From positions 1,178,001-1,242,000 of the forward strand of contig JAYKKT010000056.1 of assembly GCA_036023115.1 (NCBI GenBank): a stretch of DNA of 64,000 bases. The letters are read 5' to 3'. Numbering within the stretch: position 1 is the stretch's first letter; each line of letters starts with the position of its first letter. Below the pieces are notes generated by a model, which worked only from the letters and a program-made list of their open reading frames with translations, ran no database searches and was not told the origin of the DNA. Shown piece by piece: positions 59,516-64,000 of the stretch. A program made the position numbers and the translations under genes. This DNA is from Brasenia schreberi. Lineage: Eukaryota > Streptophyta > Magnoliopsida > Nymphaeales > Cabombaceae.

Positions 59516-60135
59516 GCTAGAAAGGCAACTGGACCCACTGAAAGATACTATAATAAACCACAACACTAATGCATAACTCATGCAATAAAGCCCAAAAATA
59601 AATTAGTGATAAGAGAGAGAGGGAGAGAGGGAGGCCTTAATCAAGTAGAACTTAAAACAAAACACTAAATAACAAAGATCCAAGAATCATGCATAGAAAT
59701 TGATTAAACAAGACAACATATTCACATAATTGGCAACACCCAAATACAAATTGAAGACAACAAGCTTGGAACCCTAGGAAAATTCAAAAAGAAATTTGCA
59801 GATCGAATTGCGGGCAAACTATCAAGAATAGACCCACTCATCGGAGGCAGTAGTGGCAACTATGTGCATGAGAGAGAGAGAGGGTTATGGGTAAGTGTAC
59901 GAGAGGAGTTAGGGAGATGGTGCGAAAGAGAGACAAAAGGAAACAAAGGCATAGAGAGAGGGGGTCGTATAATCATATTTGGTTTTTCGGTTTTCGGTTA
60001 GGTCTAAATCACATAAAACCGAAACTCAAAATTTAATAAAAACTTAAACTGAATCCGAACCCAAACCAAAGTGATCAGTTTGGTTTAGGTCGGTTTTTTG
60101 TTTATACCTGAATTCTGGTCACCCCTAGCTTAAAC

Positions 60136-62990
60136 AGTCGAAATAATGCCTTCAATCTCATTTGTGCAACTCTAAAATTAGACAGAAGATTTCAATTGAA
60201 ACAAATGACTACAATCTATTGCGAATATATCTGAATAACTGGTGGTTATCGAGATTATGTGAGAGCAATGGTAGCATGAAACAAAACATGAAAAATGGGC
60301 TGATATGACCAAAAAAAGAAGGTATAATCATTCCACAACACAGTTTTTGATGATAGTTGGAATGTCGAAGTTGGCATAGTTGATAGAGTATCTATGGTTG
60401 TCTTTGAATGAATTTCTATGAGTTACATTTTTCATGTTGTCAATTAGAAAACTGCAAAAAGATATTTCAAACAGAGCATTCAAAAACTTATTATGTGGTT
60501 AAATAACCATGTTTTCTAGCTGTTAATATGTTCAATAGAAAACCTTATAAATTTGCATCTTTTGCTAGTATGAAAGAATAAAAAACTAAACAATGAAAAT
60601 TCTCCCTCTTCTACCGGTTTTTCTTTACAAATTCTGTTTTTTCTAAAATATATTACTGCATTCTCTTTTAGTGTATGAAAGAAGTGTACTACCTTAGCCA
60701 TCTAGGTATCTTGACATTGTCAAGGACTTTACTCTTGTGCAAGAGAGTCGAGGGCTCATCATTGCATCATGTAGGTGATTGTAAAGGTTCTTTACATCTA
60801 GAGAGTTAGAATCCGAGGCGATGAAAAAGCTCAAAGAAAAGTATTCTAGTACATCTTGAAAAGAGTTGTGCACTAACCTATTGTTGTATAAGTATTGTAA
60901 TGTTTGATAATAGAGATTCTTATGTACAATTATTTTGAAGCAAATAATGTTTCTTGACATTTTGAAGAAAAATGCTGAATTCCATTTTAGATATAGAAAA
61001 GAAAACATTGATTCAGTACAAGATAATGGAAACACCGACCTCAAGTGGGAAATCAAATTTGTCAATACATTGTAGGAAGAACTGGAATTCAAGTTTACGG
61101 ATATTTGGAAGAAGTGGAATTCACGTTTATGGATATTTAGAAGTAGAAAAGTTATTTTTTCCATAACACTTGATCTTTCTAGAAAGAGCTTATATTCATC
61201 AAAGCCTCCAAAATCTCTAATAAGAAGTTGAGGTGTCACTCTTTTCCCAATATTCATCGGAAGCTAAACTTACTTGAAGTCGCAAGGCTTCATTCATTGC
61301 TTTATAAGTTCAGTCACTCTTATAATCTTCTTGAAAACTAAAAATTGAAGTTGTCATCCTCCTTTTGAGTAAAAGGAAGTTTTATACCCCAATTCTTCAA
61401 GGTTTCGCTAAGGAAGATGATGAACCGTTAAAGGGCTTTTTGTTCAGGCCTATCATGCGAATATGAGTATCCTATTTTCTCAGGATGAAATGAATCACTA
61501 CCAATATAAAACTAGTGATTCGGATTTGTCATTTCTTTCGGGGAATTTAGCAAGTTTAGGTTAGCGGACCCCGCACAAGTATTTTGTCTCTCCCATGGTA
61601 GTGAACTCATAATGGTTCAATTTTAAGACTTTTCAATCTGATCCCTTATACGTCATGGCCCCTCGTGCCTAATTTGTAAAAAGTATTAAACGCTAATATT
61701 TCTTTTTTCTTGCCAAAAGAAAGAAACTTCATCCACAAGAAACAAATCTAAATTGGGTTTTCAAGGGTAGGATATAATCAAAGAACAATACAAACACATA
61801 AAACAAAATACTAGATTTTTAAAGTGAAAAATGTAAATTCTTAATATATAAAGACAAACAAAAAGAAGACACTCATCAAACCTTGCTATCTAGCAAAGGC
61901 ACTACTAAGATGACTGAAAGTAATATTTCACATTCATTCTTTAGTATATAAGCATTTGTTCAAAACCCTCCACAAGCATAAAAGACTCCCCAAAAATACA
62001 AGATTGCACCGGTCATCGCTCTTTATCCTCTCCACCTTTGCCTAAGTGAAAGAAAAAAAGATATAGAAAGGCATAATGGAAAAAGAAAAAGAAAGGTTGT
62101 AGGAGTCACCTTTGACTTGAGTAGAAAAAACCCTCTTATCCCACTCATGTTTTCTTATTCATTAGAAAAAAATGAAGGGGACAAAGAGAGAAAAGGCGAT
62201 TCCAAGAGCTTATTGGTGAGGAGTTGAATGGTCACCCGTTCTCTCACTCTCTCTTCTCTTAAGAAGGATTGCAACATCTAAACCTCAAAGTTACATTGTT
62301 TTATTTTAGGCAAGATCGGGTTAGTCAAACCCCAACCATATGCCCACATGAGTGTAGAGCTTGTAATCATTTGTCACATAGTGCAACCCCCTACTCAGTG
62401 AGCTACACATTGGATTGTTCCAAACCCTTGGATAGTGATTTGTGTTAGTTGCCCTTTGAAATCTGAAAACTTATATAAGACCATATTAAGAACAAAATCA
62501 AGAACCCAAATACATGCCAAAATGTTAGTATGAGAATATGAGACGTAGTTTAGTGTCCACAAATCTGTCATTCCATGATATTTTTGACACTCGACCCTCC
62601 TTAGCAATCAGACTTGAAACAGGAAAGAAACAATACACACTGAAAGAGCTGTGACGCTCTTCCTCCCCTTGTGATGCAGAAGGTGAGAAAAGGTGACCTT
62701 TAGATTGGCAGTCAAAAAAAAACTTGTAATTGCATATTACATAGTTAGACACATAATTTGTGTTGCATAGTGACGAGACACCACACACACTATACGTTGG
62801 CACAAACTCTATATCGTCAATCTTGTACTTGTTTATATCAAAATAATTTATCATCAAACCATTGATTTAACATGACAAAATGTTTGATTTGATAATGGAT
62901 TCTTCCTACTAGTACTCAATAATATGTATTGACTACCTGACTATTCACTTGGTTTCTAGGAGATAATTAATATGATAGGGTTACGTAGGA
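60136..62990. other. AT-rich, no recognised gene
   Basis: Apart from the ORF at 60694-61257 nothing stands out. Minus-strand ORFs at 62395-62857 are short and carry no motif. Confidence 0.35.
60694..61257 (-). CDS. unrecognised 187-residue ORF
   Basis: A frame open for 187 codons in AT-rich DNA, which is longer than expected by chance. It is rich in Leu, Phe, Ser, Asn and Tyr and shows no domain, signal peptide or catalytic motif that I recognise. No splice-joined extension was found. It may be a relic of a mobile element or plant gene, or only a chance opening. No function is proposed. Confidence 0.15.
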   Translation of the reverse strand: MNIGKRVTPQLLIRDFGGFDEYKLFLERSSVMEKITFLLLNIHKREFHFFQISVNLNSSSSYNVLTNLISHLRSVFPLSCTESMFSFLYLKWNSAFFFKMSRNIICFKIIVHKNLYYQTLQYLYNNRLVHNSFQDVLEYFSLSFFIASDSNSLDVKNLYNHLHDAMMSPRLSCTRVKSLTMSRYLDG

Positions 62991-62994
62991 GAGC

Positions 62995-63110
62995 AAAAAG
63001 AGCAATAGCTAACCTGGTCAGGGGTTTGTCTTAGAAGTTGAATGTCTTGAGTTCGACATCCTAGGCATGTATATGGTTTTGCCTTCTCATTGTATAAAAA
63101 GAAAAGATTA
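62995..63110 (+). mobile_element. tRNA-derived SINE (copy 3)
   Basis: A-box-like AGCTAACCTGGTCAGGGG at 63007 and B-box GAGTTCGACATCC at 63049-63061, then a tail with TTGTATAAAAAGAAAAG. AGTTGAATGTC plus the B-box is shared with the SINE at 17084. No TSD was identified. Confidence 0.6.
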
Positions 63111-63540
63111 TTAGCATTTGAAATGCTATGGACACTTTTGTTTCTCGAGGGTTTGGAAGTTACTTTGTTGCCCTCTATCATTTTCATTGAGTAAAAGTAT
63201 TATGACAATGAGATTATATTTTTTCATAAAATGATCTTCCTATTCGTTACATTAGGCAAAAAAATGTGGGGTTTTCAAGTGTCTTTTTTAAAGTATTCAT
63301 CATTCTTAATTTCTCAACACTTTTCCTTGAGCATGTTCTTACCTAAGCCTTTTCTCATATTAGTGAATTCAAGTGGAGGTTGCACCCTACAATAAGAGGA
63401 CCTCCTAGGAGGTTAGCCATCCTAGTATTATTCTTTCTCTCAACTTTTAAGTTTGGATGGGATAAGGTGCATCCATGCCCAAAATATTGTTGGGTGATTT
63501 TCAAAATACCAAAATATATTTGGTGAAGGTTACGAATGAA
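63111..63540. other. non-coding, nothing recognised
   Basis: AT-rich sequence between the SINE and the terminal tandem repeat. Confidence 0.35.
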
Positions 63541-64000
63541 GCCATGTTGTGGTGAGTCACTTACTTAAGTAATAATTGTGTTCATTAGTAGTACATGTAG
63601 TGGCTATAACTCTTAAGTATTTTTCAGTCATGTTATGACATTAATAACTACTTACTAGTAATAATTGTGCTCATTAGTAGTATATGTAGTAGCTGTAACT
63701 CATGAGCGTCTTCTAGCCATGTTGTAGCATGAAGAACTACTTAAGTGATAATTGTGCTCATTAGTAGCACATATAGTGGTTGTAACTTGTGAGTATTTTT
63801 CAGTTATTTTGTGGCATTAAGAACCACTTACTTAAGTGATAATTGTATTCATTAGTTTTACATGCAGCGACTGTAACTCATGAGCACTTTTCAATTATGT
63901 TTTAGTATTAAGAGCCACTTACTTGAGTGATAATTATGCTCATTATTAGTACATGTAATGATTATAACTCTTGAGCATATAGCATCCATTTTATGGCATT
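63541..64000. repeat. tandem repeat, period 87-91 bp, at least 5 units, continues past the window
   Basis: The anchor ATAATTGTG occurs at 63572, 63661, 63748 and 63839, and as ATAATTATG at 63930. Each unit also contains CATTAGTAGTACATGTAGTG and GTAACTCATGAGC-like words. Units are about 75-85% alike. The array is open at the right edge. Confidence 0.92.

Larger units (their letters stand above)
54146..60127 (-). mobile_element. hAT-5: 5,982-bp hAT transposon
   Basis: Both termini read TAGGGGTG inwards (54146-54153; 60127-60120). The flanking TSD is GCTTAGAC (54138-54145) and GCTTAAAC (60128-60135), 7 of 8 identical. GAACCGAACC (left) and CCGAAAC/GGTTTAGGTCGG words (right) form subterminal repeats. 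The transposase relic reads on the minus strand. Three ~250-bp tandem repeats (58775-59515) lie between its 5' end and the transposase. The terminal octamer is the same as in hAT-4, so the two belong to related families. Confidence 0.88.

Noticed and set aside
1..64000. CRISPR arrays, prokaryotic operons, phage or rRNA genes
   Set aside because: No regularly spaced identical repeats, ribosome-binding-site-led gene strings or rRNA segments were seen; the window is eukaryotic.

Overview
This window is plant nuclear DNA. It is AT-rich, has no operon structure, and is dominated by decayed transposable elements. The organism is a photosynthetic flowering plant: the one gene that reads intact is the nuclear gene for subunit U of the chloroplast NDH complex (five exons, 12626-16816, minus strand), and the elements (RTE and L1 LINEs, Copia and Gypsy LTR elements, hAT DNA transposons, tRNA-derived SINEs) are typical of a medium-to-large angiosperm genome. 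I cannot name the species.

Layout. 1-7700: a Gypsy gag relic, then three RTE-clade LINE copies (A, B, C; B and C lie head to head), then a Copia gag relic with a probable primer-binding site and LTR. 7700-11600: non-coding, with a 139-bp tandem duplication and a GGAACC-rich MITE-like element. 11600-17810: NDHU flanked by two L1 relics, with an RTE fragment in its 2-kb intron 2 and a SINE upstream. 17815-27600: LTR-like and Copia gag-pol relics plus simple repeats. 27626-40394: a 12.8-kb hAT element (hAT-4) that contains a full-length RTE (RTE-D, 31299-37913), which itself contains another hAT (hAT-1, 32745-35994). 40395-42700: a 36-bp RTE tail insertion and a SINE. 42903-53438: an unprocessed, decayed gene for cytosolic ribosomal protein S3, split by an RTE fragment, by hAT-2 (43447-50705, itself split by hAT-3 at 44002-48081) and by a 177-bp RTE derivative. 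54146-60127: hAT-5. 60136-64000: largely featureless, with a SINE and a tandem repeat of about 89 bp that runs off the window end.

The main result is a nested insertion history that can be read from target-site duplications (TSDs). Five hAT elements are bounded by TIRs and 8-bp TSDs (perfect for hAT-1 and hAT-2, 7/8 for hAT-3 and hAT-5, 5/8 for hAT-4). Nine RTE insertions range from full length (3.36 kb without the nested hAT) to 36 bp. Deleting hAT-1 or hAT-3 with one TSD copy restores the interrupted reading frame. hAT-1 and hAT-2 share the same stop codon in the dimerisation domain, which suggests that they were mobilised in trans as already-defective copies. The 177-bp RTE derivative keeps both RTE ends and has its own 16-bp TSD, so it looks like a small non-autonomous LINE parasite. 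No CRISPR array, prokaryotic gene, rRNA or bona fide tRNA gene was seen.
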